Shown here piece after piece: positions 1-10,860 of a stretch of DNA of 64,000 nucleotides. The position numbers and the translations under genes were made by a program. The stretch covers positions 2,108,001 through 2,172,000 of the forward strand of contig JAVHJL010000007.1 of NCBI GenBank assembly GCA_036971715.1, read 5' to 3'. The notes below the pieces were generated by a model, which was not told where the DNA came from, did not search any database, and saw only the letters and a program-made list of their open reading frames with translations. The stretch's first letter is position 1, and every line of letters starts with the position of its first letter. Source of the stretch: Arthrobotrys musiformis (lineage: Eukaryota; Ascomycota; Orbiliomycetes; Orbiliales; Orbiliaceae).

Positions 1-66
1 ATCCATCTCATTGAATCTAACCATCTTCACTTTCACTTATAAAGCCCCCCGTCGATAAAACAAACA

Positions 67-1434
67 ATGGTCGAACCACACCCCCCAGCTTCAGCTCCTC
101 CCCTCAAACTGCCGGAACCTCGAAAGCCGCGACAGGACCGTACACCAGCCATACCTCCAAAACCCACAGGACCTCTCACGGTTCCCGAGAAATCAACATT
201 ATCATTCACAACTCCCATCCGACGGATTGTCACCCCTGCCGATTTAGAGCTGTTCCATGCTTCCTCCACGTATAGCCTACTGCTCAACTTTGTGTTATCG
301 TTAAACGGGGCTTGTATCGATAAGTCCTTGAAGAGCAGCTTGAAATATGAGGACGAGGCACCTGTTGTCAAGGCTATCTTGGACGTTTTAAAAGCGGTGG
401 AGAAACTGGTGAAGGAGAATCCACGGGTGGATAATGGGGGGAGTAGGTTTGGAAATCAAGGGTTTAGAGACTTCTATGATGCTTTGGAGAAGGTCAGTTT
501 ATCCTCCTGTCCTATACCCAAGCTCCCAGTAGGAATACGAGATACTAACATATAATATCGAATACAGAACAGCCACAGTATCCACCAAAGCATGAACTTA
601 AACCTCGAGGACGGCGCCATAACAGAGCTCTCCACATACCTCCTCGAATCCTTCGGCAACAGGACTAGAATAGACTACGGCTCCGGTCACGAACTCAACT
701 TCATCTGCTGGCTCCTCTGCCTCCACCAACTCTCCCATCTCCCGGAGACATCACTCCCTTCAATCCCCCTCCACATCTTCCCAACATACCTAACCATCAT
801 GCGTCACATCCAACAAGAATACTACCTCGAACCCGCCGGCTCCCACGGCGTCTGGGGACTAGACGACTACCAATTCCTCCCCTTCGTCTTCGGCTCCTCC
901 CAACTCTTCCACCACCCTTACCTCCGTCCTATATCCATCCACAACGCCGACATTCTAGAAGAATTAAGCTCAGAGTACATATACCTCGACTGCATCCGAT
1001 TCATAAACTCCATAAAGACAACCGCAAACCTACGATGGCATTCACCAATGCTCGACGATATCTCTAGCGCCAAGAGTTGGGGGAAGGTTAATGTTGGTAT
1101 GGTGAAGATGTGGGAGAAGGAGGTTGTGGGGAAGTTGCCGGTTATGCAGCATTTCTTGTTCGGTGGGATTTTGAGCGCTGTTGAGGGTATGGGGAAAGAG
1201 GAGGAAGAAATGAGGGAGTTGGAAAGGGTTGGTGAGGAAGGTGAGACTGGAGCAGCCGGGAAGACGGCGGAGGAAGTGAAAGGGTTGATGGAGAAGTTGG
1301 ATAGAGAGGGTATGAGGCATGTGCATAGTAGTTGGGGGGAGTGCTGTGGGATTAAAGTGCCGACGGCGATTGCAGCGAGGGAAGCCGGCGAAAAAGGAGG
1401 GCTGAGGAGTATCGGACGGTTACCCTTTGATTAA
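67..1434 (+). CDS. RRD2: PP2A phosphatase activator (PTPA), Rrd2/Ypa2 type
   Basis: Two exons, 67-492 and 568-1434, give 430 aa. The 75-nt intron has donor GTCAGT, branch TACTAAC (543-549) and acceptor ACAG. PTPA is a peptidyl-prolyl isomerase-like chaperone that activates the catalytic subunit of protein phosphatase 2A in cytosol and nucleus. Family signatures seen: YGSGHELNF (residues 179-187), EPAGSHGVWGLDDY (230-243) and HSPMLDDIS (300-308). The wording of these blocks and the FGNQGFRDFYD segment before the intron fit the Rrd2 branch better than Rrd1. The first ~45 residues are proline-rich and probably disordered. A glutamate/glycine-rich insert (about residues 325-365) precedes the conserved end with HVHSSWGECCGIKVPTAIAA. 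The gene converges on NHP2. Family assignment is very secure; the Rrd2 rather than Rrd1 label is a little less so. Confidence 0.95.
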
Positions 1435-1835
1435 CCAGGCCCGCGTTTAGATTGGAACTGTGCATATTTCTAGGTGTTTTCGGATTGATAACTAATGCAT
1501 CGGCGTTTATGGCACTGGTAATTGGATGATATCAAATGGTGAAAAAAAAGGGAAACCGTGGCAATTATTGTACATGTAAATACAATCATGAAGACCAAAA
1601 ACTAACTAAAGAAACCCCGATACCAGAACGAAAAGGCAAAAACAGATGGAGTAGTGGATGGGAGGTGAGAAGACTGAAACTGTATAGGGCTGCTGAGCGA
1701 AATGCACCGAAATCTATAAGTATCCAATGCAATCTCAAGTCCCCGGAAACAACGGATCCAAAGCGGGTTCCTGGGGTCAAGGGAGTGGGATAACCTCCCA
1801 TCTCCCTTGCGTCGTACTAGTTCGAATCAAGGATT
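1435..1835. other. Spacer between convergent RRD2 and NHP2
   Basis: About 400 bases holding the 3' untranslated regions of two convergent genes. An open frame of 85 codons here has no recognisable features. No RNA gene or repeat was seen. Confidence 0.6.
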
Positions 1836-2792
1836 TTAAACTTCCAGGGCCTTTGTAATGCCTACAACCTCCTTGATCAAATCCTTATAACTACTCCTGA
1901 ACTCTTCCTCGTCCTCCTTGATCTTCTCCAGGCCCTTATCCTTCTCACCATCCTCGCCCTTCTTTTCCTTCTTCGACTTTTTCTTGCCAGCAGCCTCAGG
2001 AGTAATCATAACCACACTTGTCGGCCTCTTAGTCGCACCGGCGGCACCAAGTTCGGCCCGGCTGGTGACAAAGATATAGGGAATTCCATGGTCCTCGGCG
2101 AGAACCGGTAGATGCGAGATAACATCGGGAGGAGAGATATCTGCAGCGAGAATGAGCAGCGGCAGGGTCTTGGCATCGGGCTTGGAGGCTGTCGAGTAGT
2201 TGGGCGATTTCCTAAGAGCCTTGACGACTTCCTTGACACCACGCTTCAGAGCCTTGGTTTTGGCGGCTGTATAGATTCAATCCTTGTTAGCAAATCGGTT
2301 CTCGATAACAAATAGTACCATGCCCCGCATATATGTGGATATACGCAGAGCAGCCTTGGTGTCTATGCTTCAATGAGTTCCAGTGCACATACCCTTCTTT
2401 GTTGTCTTGAGGACCTTCTTAGATAGCTTGCCCTCGGCCAATGGCTTTGCAAATGCTACCAGAGCTGCTGGCGGAACCGAAGAATCACCCTCTACATCGA
2501 CCTCCATCTTGACATCCTCCACAGCATCTCCATCGACATCAGCCATCGAGGTATCGGCAGCCTCGACATCCTCGCTCTTCTCCTTCTTGACCTTCTCCTT
2601 CTTCTCCTTCTTTTCCTTCTTTTCGGATTTATCCTTCTTCTCCTTCTTCTCCGACTTATCCTTCTTCTCCTTCTTGTCGGATTTCGAGGACTTGGTCACT
2701 TTCGAGGATGCCGGGTCGGCCAGTGGCGATGGGGATTTGGAACCGTCGCGCTTACGCTTTTTGGAAGCGTCTTTGATAGAGTCCTTTGCCAT
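1836..2792 (-). CDS. NHP2: H/ACA snoRNP subunit Nhp2 with long Lys-rich N-terminus
   Basis: Two exons, complement(1836-2266, 2393-2792), give 276 aa. The 126-nt intron has donor GTATGT, a CTAAC branch and acceptor ACAG. Nhp2 is the L7Ae-family protein of H/ACA ribonucleoproteins, which pseudouridylate rRNA and snRNA in nucleolus and Cajal-type bodies. The L7Ae fold (about residues 138-235) shows LILAADISPPDVISHLPVL, followed by the hallmark GAAGATKRPTSVVMI. The tail is Lys/Glu-rich and ends in a helical segment (KDLIKEVVGITKAL). The first ~130 residues are unusual: repeated KKEKKDKSE-like units, then an acidic Asp/Glu/Val stretch. Yeast Nhp2 is only about 156 aa, so this extension nearly doubles the protein. 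It could serve nucleolar targeting or RNA contact (inference). The ATG at 2792 is the first in frame. Confidence 0.95.
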
Positions 2793-4125
2793 TGTGATAT
2801 AAATTTATTGAAATCTTTTAAATGTATATGTCCAATTTGTGGGGGGTATCTCAAGCCGGGGGGGTGGTTAATTGGTCGTGTGGTGGTGGTCGATGGGATG
2901 GCGGTTGGAATGAGGTTGGATGCTTGTCGCGATACAACTAAAGATTTTTTCGCATCGAATTTTTTTTTTTTTTTTTTGATTTTTTTTAGCTGCTGTTTTT
3001 TTCTGGAGAAAACGGATGCGGCAAACCTTCCTGTTTTGGAAGACCCCTGTTTCTGTTGTAACACGGACAACACAAAAACACTTGCCATTGATATTTTGGC
3101 CATGCAATTGCACTGCCATGCGGATGCCACCAGCCGTGGGGATATTGCAGGTGGCCGTGTATACAATTGAATTGCGATGCAGAGATGTCGATGTCGAATT
3201 AATTGGAAATTTGAGACCTGGGAGCTTGCAGGAAACCAGGATACAGTACCGCTGATACAACTAGGCAGTACCATTATTTCATGCCGTACAACTTGACTAA
3301 CCCCGAACTTGACACGAAGAGCTCGATCCAAACTGCCAACTATCACTTCAATCATAGACTACCAGCCTATGAAGCAATGCTTTAATATTACAGCCTCATA
3401 TCTAGTACATGTACGTGATATGTATCACATACCCTGCCCGAAGCTTCTCAGAAAGTCTTACGCAGGGTCGGATTCCGGGGTGTGTGTTAAACCACCACAT
3501 GTAAAAACCCCCCAACGGTTTTCGGAATCTAGCGCTTACATTGCAACCAGATGCTCCCCGTCGGCTACACCGCCTAATGGGGAAGTTAGCAACGTCTCTT
3601 CTCCCAAAACTACAAGGAAACCCAATTCCTGGGGCTGCGCTACGGTTGGTTTGTATGTAAAGACATACAGGTGCTCTATAAAATTAGCGAAATGAAGTTT
3701 CTTGTGCGGACAGGGTATTTGCTTGACTTTCCTCGCTTTCGGCTCTGTCTTTTCGATTCTTTGTATTTGTATTTGTTTTTTTGCAGATCTGGTGTTCTTT
3801 CCTGCCTTTCTGTTCGTGAAGGGATATCGGATGGTGCTTGTGCCTGGGATTCGGCTCGAGGCTACAAAGTCAGGTTATGCATGCATACGCCCAGGAAGCC
3901 GTTTTGGCTAGAGGAGGAGAGGGAGGGGGGTACTAGTCCACTGTGGATTTGGAGCTATCGCAAAAGTTTTAAATATTAGACGGTGTCCCCCCCCCGGCTG
4001 GCGCACACTATCGAAAGAAGGCTCTGTATAAGCCATTACATTCATTTTTACAGTCGCTCATTACATGCATTAGTTTTCTTTTTCTTTTCTTTTTTTTATT
4101 ACTTGGTAATATTCTATACTTGAGG
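2793..4125. other. Divergent spacer, NHP2 and multicopper oxidase promoters
   Basis: 1.3 kb between two divergent genes. It holds an 18-base T run (2960-2977), a 9-base C run (3987-3995) and a C/T-rich tract (4078-4100) just ahead of the oxidase start, as is common in fungal promoters. Several open frames overlap one another on both strands and none resembles a protein. No RNA gene was seen. Confidence 0.5.
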
Positions 4126-6033
4126 ATGGTAGTGTTCGACTTTCCTTCTCGTCTTTCGTTTTATATATGCCTTGTCTTGGGCGCCTTTGCGATATCGACT
4201 CATGCGAAATTAGCATACCATGGAAAGGGATTCGTGCCGGATTATGTCCTGCGCGGGACTGCGCGCTATACACCGATCGCATGTGAGATGAGGTATTCGG
4301 TGTTATTGAATGGAACCAGTCCCGGGCCTACATTGCGGTTTAGAGAGGGGAAGACCACATGGATTCGGGTCTATAATGATATGCTGGACGCTGAATTGAC
4401 AGTGGTATGCTATCAAATTTCTCTCCCTTACAAGAGTTATATCTATAATACACCTGAGTAGTCGCTAACTAATATAAATTTTGAATAACAGCACTGGCAC
4501 GGTCTGACCCAGCGCACCGCTCCGTTCTCAGACGGTGCCCCTCTAGTAAGCCAATGGCCCATCCCACCGGGCCATTTCTTCGACTACGAGATTCACCCCG
4601 ATATCGGTGACGCGGGAACATATTTCTACCACTCGCACGTGGGATTCCAAGCCATCACGGCGGTTGGCGCTCTCATCGTCGAAGACGCCCGTCCGCCTCC
4701 ATACCAATACCATGCGGACCGCATCTTCCAATTCGGAGACTACTTTAACAAAACCGATGATATCATCACCAACGGCCTCCTCTCCAGGACGTCAACCGGA
4801 AAGTTCGTTTGGAGCGGGGAGACGAATGCTCTCCTTCTCAATGGGAAATCCGGTACCAAGGGTGGTAGGGAGACAAGGGATTGGTCCACCTGCGCCCCAG
4901 AGATCATTAGAGTGAAGCCAGGGAGAACCTACCGTTTCCGATTCATCGGTGCCACCGGACTATCCTTCGTAACAATGGGAATAGAATCCCACCCAGAAAT
5001 GACCATAATCGAAGCCGACGGCCGCTACACCCAGCCCTACACCACCACTCACATGCAAATCGCCTCAGGACAGCGGTTCAGCACCCTCTTCAAAGCCAAA
5101 TCCCTCCACGAGGTCATCTCATCCGGGAAAACACACTACTGGATTCAATTCGAAAACCGTGAACGTCCTGGCAGCGTTACCGGCTACGCTCTTTTGGTAT
5201 ACGATATCCCCCTTCGTCACGGACACAATAAGCCTTTCAGATTACCCTATACACTTCCGTACCATAAACCCCTATCCCTGCCCCAAAATGTTACAAACTG
5301 GGTGGAATACGCCCTTCAACCGTGTTACTCCCACTATACAGAAACACTGCCCCCAACCAGCGCCGTAACCCGCACAATCCACATCACCTCCTACCAAGTA
5401 AAAACCCACACGGTAGAATGGGCGCAAAACGGTGTAATCTGGCAAGAACACAAACTGAATACACCCTACCTAGTCGACATCTACAACAGAGGCGAAAGGG
5501 CGATGCCAAACTTCGATAATGCAGTAAGGTATAACACATACGACCCAGAAACCATGATATTCCCCGCCAAAATCGGGGAAGTGATCGATATCGTCTGGCA
5601 TAATAATAATGGCCCGAGCGGGACCTGGGATTTCCACCCCTTCCACGCCCACGGTGGGCATTTCTGGGATCTTGGGTCCGGGAATGGAACTTGGAATGCT
5701 AGAAGGAACGATGAATATATGGCGAAGAATAATTATTTCCCCGTGCTTCGGGATACGACTATGGTCCATAGATACGCCAAGGATGGGGTGCCGTATACCT
5801 CGGCTGGATGGAGGGCGTGGAGGGTTCATGTGAAGTATCCGGGTGTTTGGATGATGCATTGTCATATTTTGCAACATATGGTGATGGGCATGCAGACGGT
5901 TTGGATGTTCGGGAGGCCCTCGGAGATTAAAGCTGAGGTTGACAGGCCGTATGTTAAGGGTTATCTCGTCTACGGCGGGTCTGCGTATGGAAACTCTACA
6001 TATGATCCGTTGGTTAATGAATGGTTCAATTAA
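4126..6033 (+). CDS. Secreted multicopper oxidase, L-ascorbate-oxidase-like
   Basis: Two exons, 4126-4404 and 4492-6033, give 606 aa. The 87-nt intron falls exactly before the first copper motif. A signal peptide is visible (MVVFDFPSRL...ISTHA, about residues 1-25). All four copper-binding blocks are present: HWHG (94-97), HSH (140-142), HPFHAHG (475-481), and H549-C550-H551 with H555 and axial Met560 within HCHILQHMVMGM. The enzyme should therefore carry a type-1 copper and a trinuclear cluster, and oxidise a phenol, ascorbate or metal substrate with reduction of oxygen to water. The methionine axial ligand and domain spacing resemble fungal ascorbate-oxidase-like enzymes more than Fet3 ferroxidases. 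No C-terminal membrane anchor is seen, so it is probably secreted. The in-frame TTG upstream at 4120 is ignored in favour of the ATG. The true substrate cannot be read from sequence. Confidence 0.92.
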
Positions 6034-6273
6034 TCAACTTTGGAGGAGGTTGCACGGCACGGTATAATGTGGGAGCTAAGAGGAACAGGAGTTAACTTGT
6101 GCGTAGATTAATTATCAATTATATTCCTTTTGTATATATATATTTCTAAATACCCGCTCTAATACTCAAATTTTGACCAAATCCGACATCCAAATACGTA
6201 AACCCTGCGATATAACTCTATAAGCGTCGCCGTCGTTATAACCACGACTGTGCTAGGGATATATATAACCCGT

Positions 6274-8675
6274 TTATACATCCCCAGTCTCTAGTCTTCC
6301 AGACGTCGACCCCTCTCCATATTCAACGCCCTTCTTGCTCCCGGATATCGAATCCGTCTTCGCATCCACCGACTGACCTTCCGTCACCTCGGAATCAATC
6401 GTCATCTTCGGTCCCGTGAACCATTTCCTCGCATCGATGAAGTAATACGCCAGCGCACCTCCCCATACCGCACAGTTCACAACGATGGTATAATTCATCG
6501 TTTCCGCTTCATATCACCAATTAGCAGGTTGTCCACATAACAAAGCCGGATAGTAGGGAGCAGATATATAAGGAACTTACCCGTAACATCAGGACCTCCA
6601 ACAGGCATCATCGCCAACAGCGTGCTAAAGATCAAAAATACACAAGCTGCGATAGCAATCGGAATGCTGAATTTTCCGGTATAAAATGGTCCCGGGACGA
6701 ATTTCTCGCGGCCCCAGACTACTCTCGCCTATACCATATAAAACTCATTATCAATCCAAACCATCCAAAATAAGTTTTTTGCACTGAAATGGGAACGGGA
6801 GAGGCTTACAAAGATAGGCATGAACCAGGCTAGATTATTCCCCGCCACGCAAAGGGAGAACAAAGCCGATGCGGCGGCGCTTGCGATAAGGCATAGGAGA
6901 CCTAGGACGCAAGCTAGGCCTGCGCAACCCCAGACGCATCGGATTGGGGTGTGGCCGAATCTTTTGGAGATTTTGCTAAAGAAGCCGGAGAATGGAAGTG
7001 CTGTAGATTAAATTGTAAAGTCAGTATAAGTATCTCTATTGGGTATAAGAATTGTAAAGTATACGAACCTCCATCTCGGGAAAACGCCCATGCTTGACGA
7101 CTTGAAGCAGTTAACTATGAATGGAACCTTGTCAGCAAATATCTTGCATACAATATTTAAGGAAATTCAAGAGCACTAACAATACTAATACCCATCAACC
7201 ACTGCGTCAAAAACAGCAGAGTCATCATAATGATAGCTCCCTTCTTCCCAACAGCGTCATAGTAAATCTGAAAACCCAGCCATAGTTAGCATTGAACATC
7301 TCAAATAGATAGCCCATACGTAAACTACTGACCTGGGCCATCGGCTGATCGAAGGGGCTGTTCAAAAGACTTTCAATATCCGTGGACATGCAAGCCGCAA
7401 TCACGATAGTGCAAAGGAATCCCAAACTCCAGCAAAGACCGATCGAACCAAGAATACCCCACGGAACAGCCAACGTCGCATTCTTCGCTTCCTCAGAGAT
7501 ATGAACGCAAGAATCGAATCCACCAATAGTCCAAATAGGACTCAACCACGCCAAAAAGAACGCCCACCCACTCGGCCACCCCGTCAAATTCGCCGTCTCC
7601 GTAAAAATATACTTTGCACTGTTCCTCTCCCCCCTCCTCCCAACCGGTAACACGATAAACGTCGCCACAATCAACATCAAATTCGCAAACGTGAACACCG
7701 TCTGCATTTTTCCCATAATATTCACTTTCGAAGCCAACATTACGACGAAACCGTGGGATATAACGCAGGCGAGGAAGACGCAGTATATTATACCGTTGGT
7801 GGGGACGAAGTCGCCGTCGGTTGCGAGACCGACGACGGATACGAGCATTAGCGCGAATCCGTAGTCGATTGAACAAAGGCCGCCGACGAGGCCGAGGGTG
7901 TTGGAGTAGCCGACGAGGAAGGATAGTGGGTTCCTATAGTTGGGGTGGGAGAAGTAGTGTGTCCACCAATATAGTCCACCTTCGAATGCAATTAGCGTTT
8001 TTTATAATCGAGACGATATTGTAGATTAAATAGGCCCATACCAGCTGTAGGCATAGCAGACCCTAGATCCGACATGGCGAGTCCGACAACAAAGATACAG
8101 CCGCTGGCAATGAACCAGCCCTATTATATTGGATATTAGAAAATTGGGCCCAGAACACTTCGGATCTCCAACGTAGGGACAACTTACCCAGACCATACCG
8201 ACGGGACCAGCAGGGAGCGAGAATGCTAAAGTCGAGGCAATGGAAGGCTATCGCAAGTGTTAATACTATCACTTCTATCGGTGCAGTGAGTCCCTGTGAA
8301 TAAAACATACGAGCAGTCCCATAATAGCAAAAGCAATCTACCAAGATTTAAAACCCATTATTAGTATGATCAAATAGGCTATGTTTGGAAAGATACACAC
8401 ACTCCCAAGACCTCGAACTTCGAAAAGTTTCGTTTAAGCTCCTGTAAATTTCGTCCCATGTAAGTCTTCCCCGTGTAACAATATACTGCAGCGCGGTCTG
8501 GTAGAAATATAAATGCGTACCTGCGCATACCCCATCTTGGCTACCGCACAAGAGATGTTAATATCTACTATGCTATCGAAACTTCAGATTAATCTATTGG
8601 AGGGGGTATATACGAACCTAACATATCAGCATCCTCTGGCTTCGCCAGGGCCTTAGTAGGCGGATCTGACTCCAT
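6274..8675 (-). CDS. GABA/amino-acid permease of the APC superfamily (Uga4-like)
   Basis: Twelve exons give 544 aa: complement(6274-6506, 6581-6728, 6810-7000, 7069-7114, 7181-7267, 7333-7979, 8042-8120, 8188-8247, 8311-8337, 8403-8441, 8521-8540, 8618-8675). Every join keeps frame, and the smallest exon is 20 nt. The protein is a polytopic transporter of the amino acid/choline/GABA group, moving a nitrogenous substrate across plasma or vacuolar membrane. Telling stretches are AFSLPAGPVGMVWGWFIA, SDLGSAMPTAGGLYWW, PIWTIGGFDSCVHISEEAKN and ASSRQAWAFSRDG. The last is the conserved cytoplasmic loop of Uga4-like carriers. Hydrophilic N- and C-termini are cytosolic. Four GATA-factor sites lie 0.65-0.8 kb upstream, which fits nitrogen catabolite control. 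The gene converges on the multicopper oxidase with only 240 bp between stops. Exact substrate (GABA, choline or another amine) is uncertain. Confidence 0.9.
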
Positions 8676-10860
8676 TGTGAACTGCCTGGGTAGTAGCCCG
8701 TAATAGTAACGATGAACAAAAACAAGAAACAGTATTTTCCCCTCCGCAATTAAAAAAACCACAGGCAGCTTCAAGAGGAGAATATATAAGCTTAAGTTAA
8801 GGGTCCTAAAGAAAACCTCATATGCACATTCCAGCGGCCGGAAGCAGGTTCTTAAATATCATCTTGCATTGCATCCGCCCTCGCATCCCACAGCAGCTAT
8901 GTAACGGTACCTGGGACGCCCCCCTCACAAAAAGGGAAAAGGGGAAAGTCTACGAAATAATCAGCAAGTGGGAAATCGCAATTCCGCGATACCAAACAGG
9001 AATGCGAGCAAAGCCAAGAACGAGCAACCCGGACTATCAAAACCCGTTCTGTCTTTCCATTTCCTGAAGACCCAGCCAGACCGGGCTTATCAGCGTACAA
9101 ACCTGCGTTGTGGGTTACACCGACTCTGAATGGTGGAGACAAATGCAGACCACACCAAACGGTACCAGTGTTTACTCACCCACAGGTTCGATTATCTATA
9201 TATCAAGCTTTGGACCAAGACGGAGATGTATTCTATCGGTGCAGTCTTTCCTCTCCATCGGAAAGTTTAAAAGTGATATTGAAGTGCATAATATACTTTG
9301 TTAAGCTTCACGTAACGAAAAGATAAGCGTTAAGGTTTCCTTGGCTTGTGATAATAAGCGCTTGTTCGGCCATCTGCGCTGGATTTCGTGAAGACCCACG
9401 GGGAGTGGATAGCGGTACGCGTACTTTTGATTATCGATATCGGGTAGATTTCAAGTGGCGTGGTTCGAGATAAAGATTCCCCTCCATCCTACTCAAAATA
9501 TTATGGTACGTAATATTATTGATTCGATGTCTGTGGCACCGTTATATGTCTACTAGCCACTGTGGCTAGCTGTGGTCTATCTAAAACGGGTTGACCTCCA
9601 AAATATCACACGGTAACTGTGTTGTCCACGTCTCTAGCTACGATCTAGCGGGGAGCGGGCTTGGTCTGGTTCCGGATCATGGTGTTGAAATATTGTTCTG
9701 AGAGTATAGATTTCGATTTTTGCAATTATGATGTAGTCTCCTCTATGGTGCGATACTGTCACGCACACCTGTACAGCTTCCTCGAAAACGTTTGCGCATA
9801 AGTAGACGTGTATACAGCACTACATAACAAATATCTAGATGCCATGATCGAGGCTGCGCGAGGTCATTTTCCCGTTTATACTGTATCTACATATTATTGG
9901 ACTCCTGTATTCAGGGGAAACGTCTTCTATGCCTCTAAAAAATTTGGGAGCTTAATAGCATAGCCAGATGCAATCCCGAGACCCTCGTTTGCTAAAGCTC
10001 TTATGTCAGACCGGAAAAAAAAAAAGCGAGGGCGTGCGTTCGTCCGGTTAAGACTAACCGACGGGCACTTAAATGCATGGTAGCGACTTTAGAGAAACCA
10101 ACCGCGCGGAATCAATACACCAATATGTGGGGAGGCAATTTGGATCCGAGCGCAGGATTCCGTGGGGGTCCATTGCATTGGCCAACCGTTGTATCACGCA
10201 TTAGTGCTATACATATATCAAAAGGCTGGGTTTTGGTTAAGGATCGAGAGAGTATAAAATACTAGTATTGTGCGCATGTGGAGTTCTATCGAGGCCACTC
10301 CCACGGAACAACATGTGGATCGGAACTCGATACCGACGTACAAGGGTTAGCTCTAACATTAGACCCACTTTATATCAGGGCTTAGGAACCAACAACCAGG
10401 ATAAAGATATTTTGCGCCACCAATGCTTCTAGAACCGTTGGATTCCGATAATATCCTACTCCGGGTATACGAGAAATCAAAGATAACGAGTCATGACAGC
10501 GTCCCTGCAGAAGTGCTGCCCAGGTGTTGTTTTTTTTTGACCGGAGTCATAGGCTGGAGCTCCTCAAAGCGACAAGGGTCCCCCTAGAGAATTACATGTT
10601 ACACGAGCGTCACCAACGTAGCTCGTTGTCATACAACAAGCTGTGAAGTTCATGGGACCATGTACCACGGGCCATGTGTAATTTCTTTAATTGTTGGAAT
10701 TAATTGAGACCTTGTGATAATTGATATACATCTGGATCTGATAATCGATGGAAGATTATTTTGTAAACTAAATATATTAATAGTGCTACGGATGGTGGGA
10801 TATATACTCAATTAAGTGGTTATAAACATGTATTGAGGTTCATATTAACTCAAAAAGTAT
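8676..10860. other. 2.2 kb spacer with permease promoter and P450 downstream region
   Basis: Contains the promoter of the permease (left) and the 3' flank of the P450 gene (right). Apart from the GATA-site cluster at 9321-9473 and a short A run near 10015-10025, nothing specific is seen. Open frames here are short and unconvincing. Confidence 0.45.
9321..9473. promoter_or_regulatory. Cluster of four GATA-factor sites upstream of the permease
   Basis: HGATAR matches lie at 9321-9327 (AGATAAG), 9349-9354 (TGATAA), 9431-9436 (TTATCG, i.e. CGATAA on the minus strand) and 9468-9473 (AGATAA). They sit 646-798 bp upstream of the permease ATG at 8675. Fungal nitrogen regulators of the AreA/Nit2/Gln3 class bind clustered HGATAR, and GABA permeases are classic targets. 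The link is inferred from position and motif only. Confidence 0.4.

Noticed and set aside
2696..3355. 219-codon minus-strand frame overlapping the NHP2 start
   Set aside because: Low-complexity Lys run from a poly-T tract, no protein family, and it overlaps the secure NHP2 first exon.
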